DNA of 64,000 nt, taken from NCBI RefSeq assembly GCF_020524905.1, contig NZ_JAIVKI010000005.1:1-64000 (forward strand), given 5' to 3'. Every line of letters starts with the position of its first letter. The stretch's first letter is position 1. Below, piece by piece: positions 53,207-61,603 of the stretch. The stretch is from Microbulbifer variabilis (GTDB lineage: Bacteria > Pseudomonadota > Gammaproteobacteria > Pseudomonadales > Cellvibrionaceae). Below the pieces are notes generated by a model. It had not been told where the DNA came from. It saw nothing but the letters and a program-made list of their open reading frames with translations, and searched no databases. A program made the position numbers and the translations under genes.

Positions 53207-53535
53207 ATTTATTTTCCAGAAACTTCTGCCGTGGCGCTACCGTAAATGGCAAGCCAACATCTAAACACTTGTTATTCTTTTTACTTTCTACCATGGGGGC
53301 ATTGAGGCTTTGCAGCGGTTTTCGATAAAGGGGGTCAAAAATGGGGGAAATAGGCCCGACGCAAAGTGCCACAGGCGTGGTTTTGCGGGGAGGCGAATAA
53401 ATAACTGAAGGCGAATGGCCAGTCTAATACAAGGGGAAATCTTCAAACAGAGAGCTTGAATCGGATAAAGAGGGAAGATTCTGAGGAGCGAGAAAAGGGA
53501 CAGCTCCGTGGTCAGGAGCTGTCCCTTCGAGAATA
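53207..53535. other. Intergenic region between accA and the second permease
   Basis: About 330 bases. The right end holds the accA terminator (53495-53527); the left part must contain the permease promoter. No gene is supported. Confidence 0.5.
53495..53527 (-). terminator. Terminator of accA
   Basis: AAGGGACAGCTCC (53495-53507) pairs with GGAGCTGTCCCTT (53515-53527) around a 7-base loop, a 13-base stem followed by TTTTC on the minus strand. Confidence 0.85.
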
Positions 53536-54492
53536 TTAAGAAACGATATTGCCGTAGCTCATCAGGCGTTGGTAGCGTTTTTCCAGCAGCTCATCGATAG
53601 GGATAGCACTCAGCTGCTCCAGTTGCGCACTGAGGCGCTCCTTCAGGCTCGCGGCCATAGCATCCGGATCGCGATGGGCACCGCCGAGTGGTTCTGGTAT
53701 GGTTTCATCCACAATACCCAACTCCTCCAATACACTGGAAGTCACCCCCATCGCCTCGGCTGCCAGCGGGGCCTTCTCTACGGTTTTCCAGATAATATTG
53801 GCGCAGCCCTCCGGGGAAATCACAAAGTAAGTGGAGTACTGCAGCATATTGAGTTGATCGCCAACACCGATCGCCAGGGCACCACCGGAGGAACCCTCTC
53901 CGATCACGGTGCAAATAATCGGCGTACGTAAGCGAGACATTACCGCCAGGTTCTGGGCAATAGCCTCACTGATACCACGCTCTTCACTATCAATTCCGGG
54001 ATAGGCTCCCGGAGTATCGATCAACGTCAGCACCGGCATTTTGAAGCGCTCCGCCATCTCCATAATACGCAGAGCCTTTCGGTAGCCCTCAGGCTTGGGC
54101 ATACCGAAGTTACGAGCGACTTTTTCGTTAACCGTGCGCCCCTTCTCTTCGCCGATCACCGCCACCGGCTTGCCATTTAAGCGGGCGATGCCGGCAATAA
54201 TCGCTTTGTCATCACCGAAATGACGATCGCCGTGCAGCTCGTCCCAATCGGTGAACAAGCGTTCGATATAGTCCTTGGAGTAAGGGCGCTGCGGGTGCCT
54301 GGCCACCTGGACTACCTGCCAGGGGCTCAGGTCTGAGTAGATAGACTCGGTCAGAGTTCTGCTCTTATCCCGCAGCCGGGTCACTTCATCGGCGATATTC
54401 AGCTCATTGTCGTCCCCGACCAGCTGCAACTCTTTAATTTTGCTTTCCAGCTCTGCAATCGGCTGCTCAAACTCGAGAAAGTTGAAATTCAT
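53536..54492 (-). CDS. accA: Acetyl-CoA carboxylase, carboxyltransferase alpha subunit
   Basis: AccA with AccD transfers the carboxyl group from biotin to acetyl-CoA, the first step of fatty-acid synthesis. It starts [22 protein letters not shown] and has [65 protein letters not shown] and [15 protein letters not shown]. 318 residues, full length. dnaE lies upstream, as in many gammaproteobacteria. Confidence 0.98.
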   Translation of the reverse strand: MNFNFLEFEQPIAELESKIKELQLVGDDNELNIADEVTRLRDKSRTLTESIYSDLSPWQVVQVARHPQRPYSKDYIERLFTDWDELHGDRHFGDDKAIIAGIARLNGKPVAVIGEEKGRTVNEKVARNFGMPKPEGYRKALRIMEMAERFKMPVLTLIDTPGAYPGIDSEERGISEAIAQNLAVMSRLRTPIICTVIGEGSSGGALAIGVGDQLNMLQYSTYFVISPEGCANIIWKTVEKAPLAAEAMGVTSSVLEELGIVDETIPEPLGGAHRDPDAMAASLKERLSAQLEQLSAIPIDELLEKRYQRLMSYGNIVS

Positions 54493-54584
54493 GAAATCTG
54501 CGCCTTAACTCTTTTCCATGCCACTGGGCAATCACAACGACATAGCTTAACTGTACAGAACCGACCAGTCGAGCCTAGTGGACT

Positions 54585-57500
54585 TTAACGCCGTTCGGCG
54601 TATTGAAGCGCCACCCGCTCCCGGCCCAGCAGCTCCCGCAGGGACTGGACCATCTGGTCATTCGGCTCCACATTCCACTGTGAAGGCAGGCGGTAGAGCC
54701 CTCGCGCATTGTGGCGCAACACCTCCAGGCTAACCCCGCACTGTCCGCCGGTATAGGGTTGTAAACACGAGGCTAGACGCTTGGCTAGCCCAGGTGCCAC
54801 AACACCAGTATCGATTTGCAGCCGCACACCGGTCACCCGGCTCTGGCGCAGCTCATCCAGGGTGGAGACCCCATTCACGGTCATTTTCAGACCGCCACTG
54901 TAATCGTCATTGGCTACCGGGCCTTCGAGAACCAGCAGGGCATCCTTGGCCAGCTTATCGCGGTGTTCGCCAAATGCCTCGCTGAACATGGCCGCCTCAA
55001 TGCGGCCGCTGCGATCATCCAGGGTAACAATAGCCATGGAATCGCCGCGCTTGGTCTTCATCACCCGCATGGCAACCACCAGACCCGCCACTTTTTGCGC
55101 TTCACGGCCGGGTTTTAAGTCGGCGATTCGCGCCTTCACCAAGTGCTGCAACTCATTGGCATACTCGTCGATGGGGTGTCCGGTGAGGTACAGACCCAGG
55201 GTATTTTTCTCACCTTCCAAACGCTCGCGAATGCTCCAGCAGCGGGTACGACGGAAATCCTCGTACACATCGCCGTCGGAAGATTGGGGCACCACCTCGC
55301 CGAACAGGTCCATCATGCCGGCATTGGCATTGGCCTTTTGCTGTTCCGCCGCTTTCACCGCTTCATCCAGCGCGTTGAACAGCACCGCGCGGGAATAATC
55401 CAGTCCATCACTGCCGCCAGTATCCGGCCCGATACTGTCAAAAGCACCGGAGCGCACCAGCGCCTCTAACGCGCGCTTGTTCACCTTGCGCGGATCGACA
55501 CGGGAGCAGAAGTCGAACAGGTCGGTAAAGGGGCCGCCTTCCTTCCGCGCCGCAATAATATTTTCAATCGGCCCCTCACCCAGGCCCTTGATGGCACCGA
55601 GACCGTAAATAATGCGGTTGTCGATATCCACCGAGAACTGGAAGCTGCCCAGATTGACATCAGGCGGCACCAACACCAGTTCCATGGCGCGACACTCTTC
55701 GATAAAGGTCACTACCTTATCGGTCTTATCCATATCCGAAGACATGGTCGCCGCCATAAACTGGGCCGGGTAATGGGCTTTCAGCCAGGCCGTCTGATAA
55801 GACACCAGCGCGTAAGCTGCCGAGTGAGACTTGTTAAAGCCATAACCCGCGAACTTCTCTACCAGGTCGAAGATCTTAATCGCAAGTTCGGGGTCGATGC
55901 CTTGCTCTTTTGCCCCGTTTTCAAAAGTGGCCCTCTGTTTGGCCATTTCCTCCGGTTTCTTTTTACCCATTGCCCGGCGCAACAGGTCTGCGCCACCGAG
56001 GGTATAACCCGCCAGCTCCTGGGCGATCTGCATCACCTGTTCCTGGTAGACGATCACCCCATAAGTGGGCTCCAGGATCGGTTTCAGTTTCTCGTGCTGG
56101 TATTTGGCATCCGGGTAGGCCACCTGGGCACGGCCGTGCTTCCGGTTAATAAAGTCATCCACCATGCCCGATTGAAGCGGGCCCGGGCGGAACAGGGCCA
56201 CCAGGGCGATCATGTCTTCAAGGTTGTCCGGCTGCAGGCGCTTGATCAGGTCCTTCATACCGCGAGATTCCAGCTGGAATACCGCGGTGGTCTCCGCTCT
56301 TTTGAGCATCTTGAAGGTTTCTTCATCGTCCAGTGGCAGCGCGGCGATATCCAGAGGTTCCAACCCCTCGCGCGCTCGCGTCTCATCCACCATGCGCTTG
56401 GCCCAGTCGATGATGGTCAGTGTCCGCAGGCCAAGGAAGTCGAACTTCACCAGGCCGGCATCTTCCACATCGTTTTTGTCGAATTGGGTCACCAGGCCGG
56501 CGCCGGTTTCATCACAATAGAGCGGCGCAAAGTCGGTAAGCTTGGTGGGGGCGATAACCACACCACCGGCGTGTTTACCCACGTTACGGGAAACCCCTTC
56601 GAGCTGCAGCGCCATCTCCCAAATTTCCTGCCCCTCGTCATCACTTTCGAGGAACTCGCGCAGTATCTCTTCCTGGTCGTAAGCCTTCTGCAGGGTCATA
56701 CCGACATCGGGGGGAATCATCTTCGACAGCTTATCGGCGAGGCCGTAGGACTTACCCTGTACCCGCGCCACATCGCGCACCACAGCCTTCGCGGCCATGG
56801 TGCCGAAAGTAATAATCTGGCTCACCGCCTGGCGGCCATAGTTATCCGCGACATAACCGATTACCCGGTCGCGCTTCTCCATGCAGAAGTCGATATCGAA
56901 GTCAGGCATCGATACCCGCTCCGGGTTGAGGAATCGCTCGAACAGCAGATCATATTGCAGCGGGTCCAGATCGGTAATATCCAGTGAGTAAGCCACTAGC
57001 GAGCCGGCACCGGAACCCCGCCCCGGCCCCACCGGGATATCGTGATCTTTGGCCCACTGGATAAAGTCCATTACGATCAGGAAGTAGCCGGGGAACCCCA
57101 TCTGGATGATGATATCCAGCTCAAAGCGCAGGCGATCCTCATAGACCTTGCGACGCTCGGCATAGTCCGCAGCGGACTTGTCGAGGATGGTCGCAAGGCG
57201 CCGCTCCATGCCCTCGTATGAGACCTTCTCGAAGAACTGGTCTTCGGTCATACCTGCGGGAATTGGGTACTCTGGTAGGAAGTATTTGCCCAACTGGATT
57301 GGCGCGGAGCAGCGTTTTGCGATCTCCACGGTATTTTCCAGGGCTTCGGGGATATCGCCAAACAGCTCCCACATTTCTTCCGGTGTACGGAAATACTGCT
57401 CGGTGGAATAGCGGCGCTCGCGGCGGGGATCGTCGAGTGCACGGCCTTCGTGAATGCAGACACGTACCTCGTGGGCCTCGAACTCACTCTCTTCCATAAA

Positions 57501-58103
57501 GCGCACATCGTTAGTGGCCACCACTGGCAAATTCAGTGTCTGCGCCAGATCCACCGCCGCGTGCAAATAGTCCTCATCCCCGGCGCGACCGGTGCGCTGC
57601 AGCTCCAGGTAATAGCGACCGGGGAACAACTCCGCCCACTCCCTCGCTAGTTCCTCCGCCTGGGCGCGACGCCCCGCAACCAAGGCACGGCCTACATCGC
57701 CGTACTTGGCACCGGACAGCATCAGCACCCCTTCGCTGTACTCTTTGACCCATTCACGCTTGATATAGGCGTTGCCGTGGTATTGCCCCTCCATCCAGGC
57801 GCGGGAGATCAGCTCGGTGACATTCCGATAACCATCGGCATTCATCGCATAAAGCGTGATCAGCGTGGGCTTGCCCTCACCACCCTCGCTGAGCCAGAAA
57901 TCCGCTGCGGTAATCGGCTTGATACCGGCGCCCAAACAGGCCCGGTAGAATTTGATCTGGCCGTAAAGGTTGCACTGATCGGTAATCGCCAGGGCCGGCA
58001 TTTCCAGCTCCTGGGCACGGGCAATGGCAGGCTTGATACGTACCAGGCCATCGATCAGGGAAAATTCAGAGTGAATTCTTAAGTGGACAAAGGGATGGGT
58101 CAT
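54585..58103 (-). CDS. dnaE: DNA polymerase III alpha subunit
   Basis: The replicative polymerase. The 1172 residues match the DnaE1 length. An N-terminal PHP domain starts THPFVHLRIHSEFSLIDGLV and has ALAITDQCNLYG; the polymerase core has GPGRGSGAGSLVAYSLDITDLDPL and the catalytic MPDFDIDFCMEKR, with YGFNKSHSAAYALVSYQTAWLKAHYP further on. The C-terminal part has the helix-hairpin-helix and the OB fold (VAGLVVAMRVMKTKRGDSMAIVTLDDRSG). It runs with the DUF1289 and carbonic-anhydrase-like genes upstream. Confidence 0.98.
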   Translation of the reverse strand: MTHPFVHLRIHSEFSLIDGLVRIKPAIARAQELEMPALAITDQCNLYGQIKFYRACLGAGIKPITAADFWLSEGGEGKPTLITLYAMNADGYRNVTELISRAWMEGQYHGNAYIKREWVKEYSEGVLMLSGAKYGDVGRALVAGRRAQAEELAREWAELFPGRYYLELQRTGRAGDEDYLHAAVDLAQTLNLPVVATNDVRFMEESEFEAHEVRVCIHEGRALDDPRRERRYSTEQYFRTPEEMWELFGDIPEALENTVEIAKRCSAPIQLGKYFLPEYPIPAGMTEDQFFEKVSYEGMERRLATILDKSAADYAERRKVYEDRLRFELDIIIQMGFPGYFLIVMDFIQWAKDHDIPVGPGRGSGAGSLVAYSLDITDLDPLQYDLLFERFLNPERVSMPDFDIDFCMEKRDRVIGYVADNYGRQAVSQIITFGTMAAKAVVRDVARVQGKSYGLADKLSKMIPPDVGMTLQKAYDQEEILREFLESDDEGQEIWEMALQLEGVSRNVGKHAGGVVIAPTKLTDFAPLYCDETGAGLVTQFDKNDVEDAGLVKFDFLGLRTLTIIDWAKRMVDETRAREGLEPLDIAALPLDDEETFKMLKRAETTAVFQLESRGMKDLIKRLQPDNLEDMIALVALFRPGPLQSGMVDDFINRKHGRAQVAYPDAKYQHEKLKPILEPTYGVIVYQEQVMQIAQELAGYTLGGADLLRRAMGKKKPEEMAKQRATFENGAKEQGIDPELAIKIFDLVEKFAGYGFNKSHSAAYALVSYQTAWLKAHYPAQFMAATMSSDMDKTDKVVTFIEECRAMELVLVPPDVNLGSFQFSVDIDNRIIYGLGAIKGLGEGPIENIIAARKEGGPFTDLFDFCSRVDPRKVNKRALEALVRSGAFDSIGPDTGGSDGLDYSRAVLFNALDEAVKAAEQQKANANAGMMDLFGEVVPQSSDGDVYEDFRRTRCWSIRERLEGEKNTLGLYLTGHPIDEYANELQHLVKARIADLKPGREAQKVAGLVVAMRVMKTKRGDSMAIVTLDDRSGRIEAAMFSEAFGEHRDKLAKDALLVLEGPVANDDYSGGLKMTVNGVSTLDELRQSRVTGVRLQIDTGVVAPGLAKRLASCLQPYTGGQCGVSLEVLRHNARGLYRLPSQWNVEPNDQMVQSLRELLGRERVALQYAERR

Positions 58104-58161
58104 AGTCGCGTTTAGTTCCGGGCCCTGCGAGGCCCGGCCCCGACAAAGCGCTATCGATTGT

Positions 58162-58386
58162 TTACCAGATTCGGCCCATTTGCCGCGCGCGCTCAGTGCA
58201 GAGCTTTAACACTGCACGGCGCTCATCATTGTTCATAGAACCCCAGCGGCTGATTTCATTGCCACTGCGGAAACAGCCCTCGCACAGGTCCTGCTCATTC
58301 AGGGCACAGACAGAGATACAGGGGGATTTCACCGGGCGCTCTTTCGGCTGCACGGTTTTTACCGGTTGTTCAGACAACTTCTTCAA
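58162..58386 (-). CDS. DUF1289 domain protein
   Basis: A 74-residue protein with the four-Cys DUF1289 motif SPCISVCALNEQDLCEGCFRSGNEISRW, then an arginine-rich helix ending MGRIW. The Cys pattern suggests a small metal-binding or Fe-S fold; function unknown. Only 3 bases separate it from the stop of the gene upstream, so it is co-transcribed with the carbonic-anhydrase-like gene. Confidence 0.9.
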   Translation of the reverse strand: MKKLSEQPVKTVQPKERPVKSPCISVCALNEQDLCEGCFRSGNEISRWGSMNNDERRAVLKLCTERARQMGRIW

Positions 58387-58389
58387 ACC

Positions 58390-58932
58390 TCAAGATTTAG
58401 CCTCGAGAGACTCGAGCGGGACCAGCTCACTGGCAAAATATTTGCCGTTGGCCGCGTAGTGATCGCTGCTGGCTTTGAGCAGTTCATAGGTGGCGGGATC
58501 GAGAGTTTTGACCACCTTGCCGGGAGAGCCCAGCACCATAGAGTAATCGGGGATTTCTGTGCCCTCGGTCACCAGCGCATTGGCGCCAATGATACAGCAC
58601 TTGCCGACCTTGGCCCGGTTTAGGATCACGGCATTGATACCAATCAGGCTGTAGTCGCCGATATCACAGCCGTGCAGCATCACTTTATGGCCTATGGTGA
58701 CACCGGTGCCAATTGTTAATGGCGTCCCGGGATCGGCGTGCAGCACGGCGCCATCCTGCACATTCGTATTTTCACCGATAGTGATCTGCGCACAGTCACC
58801 GCGAACCACCGCGTTAAACCACACAGAGCTGTGGGCGAGCATGCGTACATCGCCAATCACATGGGCGCCGGGCGCAATATAGTGGCCCTCACCTTCCAGC
58901 TGTGGCTGTTTATCCCCCAATCTGTACAGCAT
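58390..58932 (-). CDS. Gamma-class carbonic anhydrase family protein (YrdA-like)
   Basis: A 180-residue left-handed beta-helix protein built of hexapeptide repeats. The zinc His residues are seen in VLHADP and in [34 protein letters not shown] is the conserved core. Bacterial YrdA/PaaY-like members have weak or no proven carbonic anhydrase activity, and some are thioesterases. Upstream gene of the run leading to dnaE. Confidence 0.9.
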   Translation of the reverse strand: MLYRLGDKQPQLEGEGHYIAPGAHVIGDVRMLAHSSVWFNAVVRGDCAQITIGENTNVQDGAVLHADPGTPLTIGTGVTIGHKVMLHGCDIGDYSLIGINAVILNRAKVGKCCIIGANALVTEGTEIPDYSMVLGSPGKVVKTLDPATYELLKASSDHYAANGKYFASELVPLESLEAKS

Positions 58933-59013
58933 TTGGCCTCCGGTTCGATCTGGTTACGAACCGCTTATTATCCTGCTCCGAAGGGGATGTGGCTAGCGCA
59001 TAGCAACTGTGAC

Positions 59014-59535
59014 CTAAAGCAACGCACCCTGAGCGATAAAATGAGCACCCTCAAGGGTAAGCAATCGAGCCTTTAGTGGCAGGCCGCCGGCATACCCTGT
59101 AAGACTGCCATTGGCCCCGATCACCCGGTGACAGGGAATCACCACCGCTATCGGATTGGCGCCGTTGGCCCGCGCCACTGCGCGAATCGCACGGGGCTGA
59201 CCCAGCGACCGGGCCTGCTCGCTATAGCTGCGGGTTTCGCCGAAAGGAATTTTTAACAGTGCCTCCCAGACACGACGCTGAAACTCGGTCCCCTTAGGTG
59301 CCAGGGGAAGATCGAAGCTTTGACGCTGCCCGGCAATAAATTCGCGCAGTTGCTCTGCGGCCCTGTCGGCCAGTTCGGAAGCTCCCCTCTGCCAACCAAC
59401 ACCCACACGAAGCGGCCGCTCCGTATCAAAAAACTGCAAAGCGACGATCCCTTTACTATCCCCTTCACTACCCTCTTCGCAGGCTGCGATGGCGACCTCT
59501 CCCAACTCCGTGGTGTAACACTCGTAAACAATCAT
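59014..59535 (-). CDS. ogt: Methylated-DNA--protein-cysteine methyltransferase
   Basis: It removes methyl groups from O6-methylguanine onto its own Cys. The acceptor C135 lies in VVIPCHRVIG, followed by LTGYAGGLPLKARLLTLEG; the DNA-binding helix has RAIRAVARANGANP. 173 residues. The gene overlaps the Ada-AlkA gene by 4 bases (ATGA) and is translated with it. Confidence 0.95.
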   Translation of the reverse strand: MIVYECYTTELGEVAIAACEEGSEGDSKGIVALQFFDTERPLRVGVGWQRGASELADRAAEQLREFIAGQRQSFDLPLAPKGTEFQRRVWEALLKIPFGETRSYSEQARSLGQPRAIRAVARANGANPIAVVIPCHRVIGANGSLTGYAGGLPLKARLLTLEGAHFIAQGALL

Positions 59536-60998
59536 TTCTTATCTCCTGATTTCAGGGATTGCCATAACAACATGGCTCCATAAGCCCGCCAGGGCCGCCA
59601 CTGTTCCGCCCGTGCCAGGGCCTGCTTGGGTTTTGCCTTTTCACCCTCACTGCCAAGCGCTTGCAGAATACCCAGATCCGAAGACGGAAAGGCATCCGGC
59701 ATAGATAACCCACGCATGGCGATATATTGCGCGGTCCAATCGCCAATACCTGGCAGCGCAGTAACCTGCTCACACCAGGCTTCCAGGGATTGCTCGGTAA
59801 AATTCACCCGGCCATCCAGAGTTGCCGCAACAAACTCACGCAGGGTTTTGGCTCGGGTGCGCGTTAATCCCAAGCCGGCAAAATCCGCCCCGACCAGCTG
59901 TTGCGCCGTAGGAAATAAAAATCGCTCTTCGCCGGCAACATCCATAAATGACTCCCCATAGCGAGCCACCAAGCGCCCAGCGATAGTAGTTGCCGCCGCC
60001 ACACTGATTTGCTGGCCGAGGATCGCCCGCAGTGCATATTCAAACGGGTCCCAGGCGCCGGGCAGGCGCAACCCAGGCTGTAGGGTTAGCTGCCTTTCCA
60101 GCAGCGGATCGGCATTTAATACCGTTTGGATTTCCTCAATATCCGCATCCAGATCAAATAGCCGGCGCAGGCGCTGATTGAGCAGGTAGAGTCCCGCCCC
60201 CCCTTCCTGGCCGGAGATCTCCACCATCAGGCGATTTCTCTCCGCGTCATTGGTTACCCGAATCGAACCGCGGCAGCCATCCAAGGCAATGCTGCGCGAA
60301 TAGACTTCTCCATCCACCTGCTCCACGCCCTTCAGGGCACGCGCTCCCAAAAAGGACAACAGTTGAGGCCAGTCCAACGGTGGGCGGTAATCAAGATACA
60401 GGCGAACTTGAGTGGCAATTCCCGGTTTTAACTGATCACCACTCCCCTCTCTGCGCACTTCGGAAGGGGTGCGCTGATATATCTGCTTAAAAACGCCATT
60501 AAAACGACGCAGGCTATTAAAACCGGACTCGTAAGCAATTTCAGCGATAGGCAAGTGGGTATCGCGTAACAGGCGAAAAGCAAACAACGCCCGCTCAGTC
60601 TGCCACACCGCCAAGGGGCTCACACCCAGGTGCTCGGCAAATAAACGACGTAGATAGCGGCTGCTGACGCCGAGGCGCTCGGCCAATCGCTCCACCGATT
60701 GCGGCTCCCTTTCACTGCGCATTAACTTCAAGGCCCGCTGCACCGTGGTCGATACTAGACCCCATGCTGGGCTACCTGGCGCAGAATCCGGTCGGCAGCG
60801 AAGACAGGGCCTAAAACCCGCATTGGCTGCCTCGGCTGCAGTGGCATAATAGGTGACATTGCGCTCCAGGGGCGGTCGCGCAGGGCAGATGGGGCGGCAG
60901 AAGATTCCGGTCGTTTTCACCGCCGTGAAAAAACGCCCATCAAAGCGCCGATCGCGGGCAAGCCGCGCGCTGGAACAAATTGCCGCATCAATTTTCAT
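59532..60998 (-). CDS. Ada-type regulator fused to AlkA 3-methyladenine DNA glycosylase
   Basis: A 488-residue three-part protein. Residues 1-80 are the Ada zinc domain, with C34 and C38 (FCRPIC) and C65 and C68 (CLRC); one Cys accepts methyl from DNA phosphotriesters. About 85-190 is an AraC-type DNA-binding domain (VERLAERLGVSSRYLRRLFAEHLGVSPLAV, and IAEIAYESGFNSLRRFNGVFKQIY). From about 200 comes AlkA: an N domain and the helix-hairpin-helix GPD domain, with ILGQQISVAAATTIA and LPGIGDWTAQYIAMRGL, and the catalytic Asp in FPSSDLGIL. It probably senses alkylation damage and activates its own operon, which also carries ogt. It lacks Ada's own O6-methyltransferase domain, which ogt supplies. 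Confidence 0.95.
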   Translation of the reverse strand: MKIDAAICSSARLARDRRFDGRFFTAVKTTGIFCRPICPARPPLERNVTYYATAAEAANAGFRPCLRCRPDSAPGSPAWGLVSTTVQRALKLMRSEREPQSVERLAERLGVSSRYLRRLFAEHLGVSPLAVWQTERALFAFRLLRDTHLPIAEIAYESGFNSLRRFNGVFKQIYQRTPSEVRREGSGDQLKPGIATQVRLYLDYRPPLDWPQLLSFLGARALKGVEQVDGEVYSRSIALDGCRGSIRVTNDAERNRLMVEISGQEGGAGLYLLNQRLRRLFDLDADIEEIQTVLNADPLLERQLTLQPGLRLPGAWDPFEYALRAILGQQISVAAATTIAGRLVARYGESFMDVAGEERFLFPTAQQLVGADFAGLGLTRTRAKTLREFVAATLDGRVNFTEQSLEAWCEQVTALPGIGDWTAQYIAMRGLSMPDAFPSSDLGILQALGSEGEKAKPKQALARAEQWRPWRAYGAMLLWQSLKSGDKK

Positions 60999-61603
60999 AT
61001 GCCCCTCCCGTATATGACTTCCAGTCTATTTGTACGCCGCACAATAAACTAGTCAAAAACGGAACTGGCCAAAAAAACCTCCGACCTAGTGGTCAAATCA
61101 AGAGTCCAACCTTCATTATTTTGGATAGATAAGATCAAGTAAATAGCGTTTATGGCCACACTAGCTGTAACTTTTTAGCCGATTTATTGGCGAAGCCGAC
61201 TGCTCTCATCTTGACAATAAAAATAATTAAAGTCATTAATTCCTACCTGGTTGATAGTAATGGCGAAAATTCGCAGCGACATCCGGTCACCATTTCTTCT
61301 ACAGCAGTGTCGGCCGTTTAATTTTTTCATTAACAAAAAATAAAACCCACAAAATAAACCGCCTTTATTTCCTCAAACATTACCTTTATCTAAAGAAAAC
61401 ACACATATTTACCCACATCGAAAATTCGGTGGTTTATCTATTCTGAAAAGAAATAAGTATCAGATATTTATCCCTCGGAATCTATCTAGCGGGAAGAACT
61501 CATAGGAAAGTGACGATTTGATTTTCACTTCTCTTTTCGCAAGGCATAAGCCTTCTCTTCCCCTGCAGATAACAAAAAAGTATTTGTCCCGGAGATTCTC
61601 AAA
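60999..61603. other. AT-rich intergenic region between Ada-AlkA and the TSP3 lipoprotein
   Basis: About 600 bases with no supported gene, divergent promoters at both ends. Short hairpins occur near the right end: AAGTGA/TCACTT (61508-61513 with 61525-61530) and AAGGC/GCCTT (61541-61545 with 61550-61554), in the likely leader of the lipoprotein gene. No known riboswitch pattern is recognised. Confidence 0.45.

Noticed and set aside
55773-56987. 404-codon frame opposite dnaE
   Set aside because: Antisense shadow within the conserved polymerase core; no ribosome site or family likeness.
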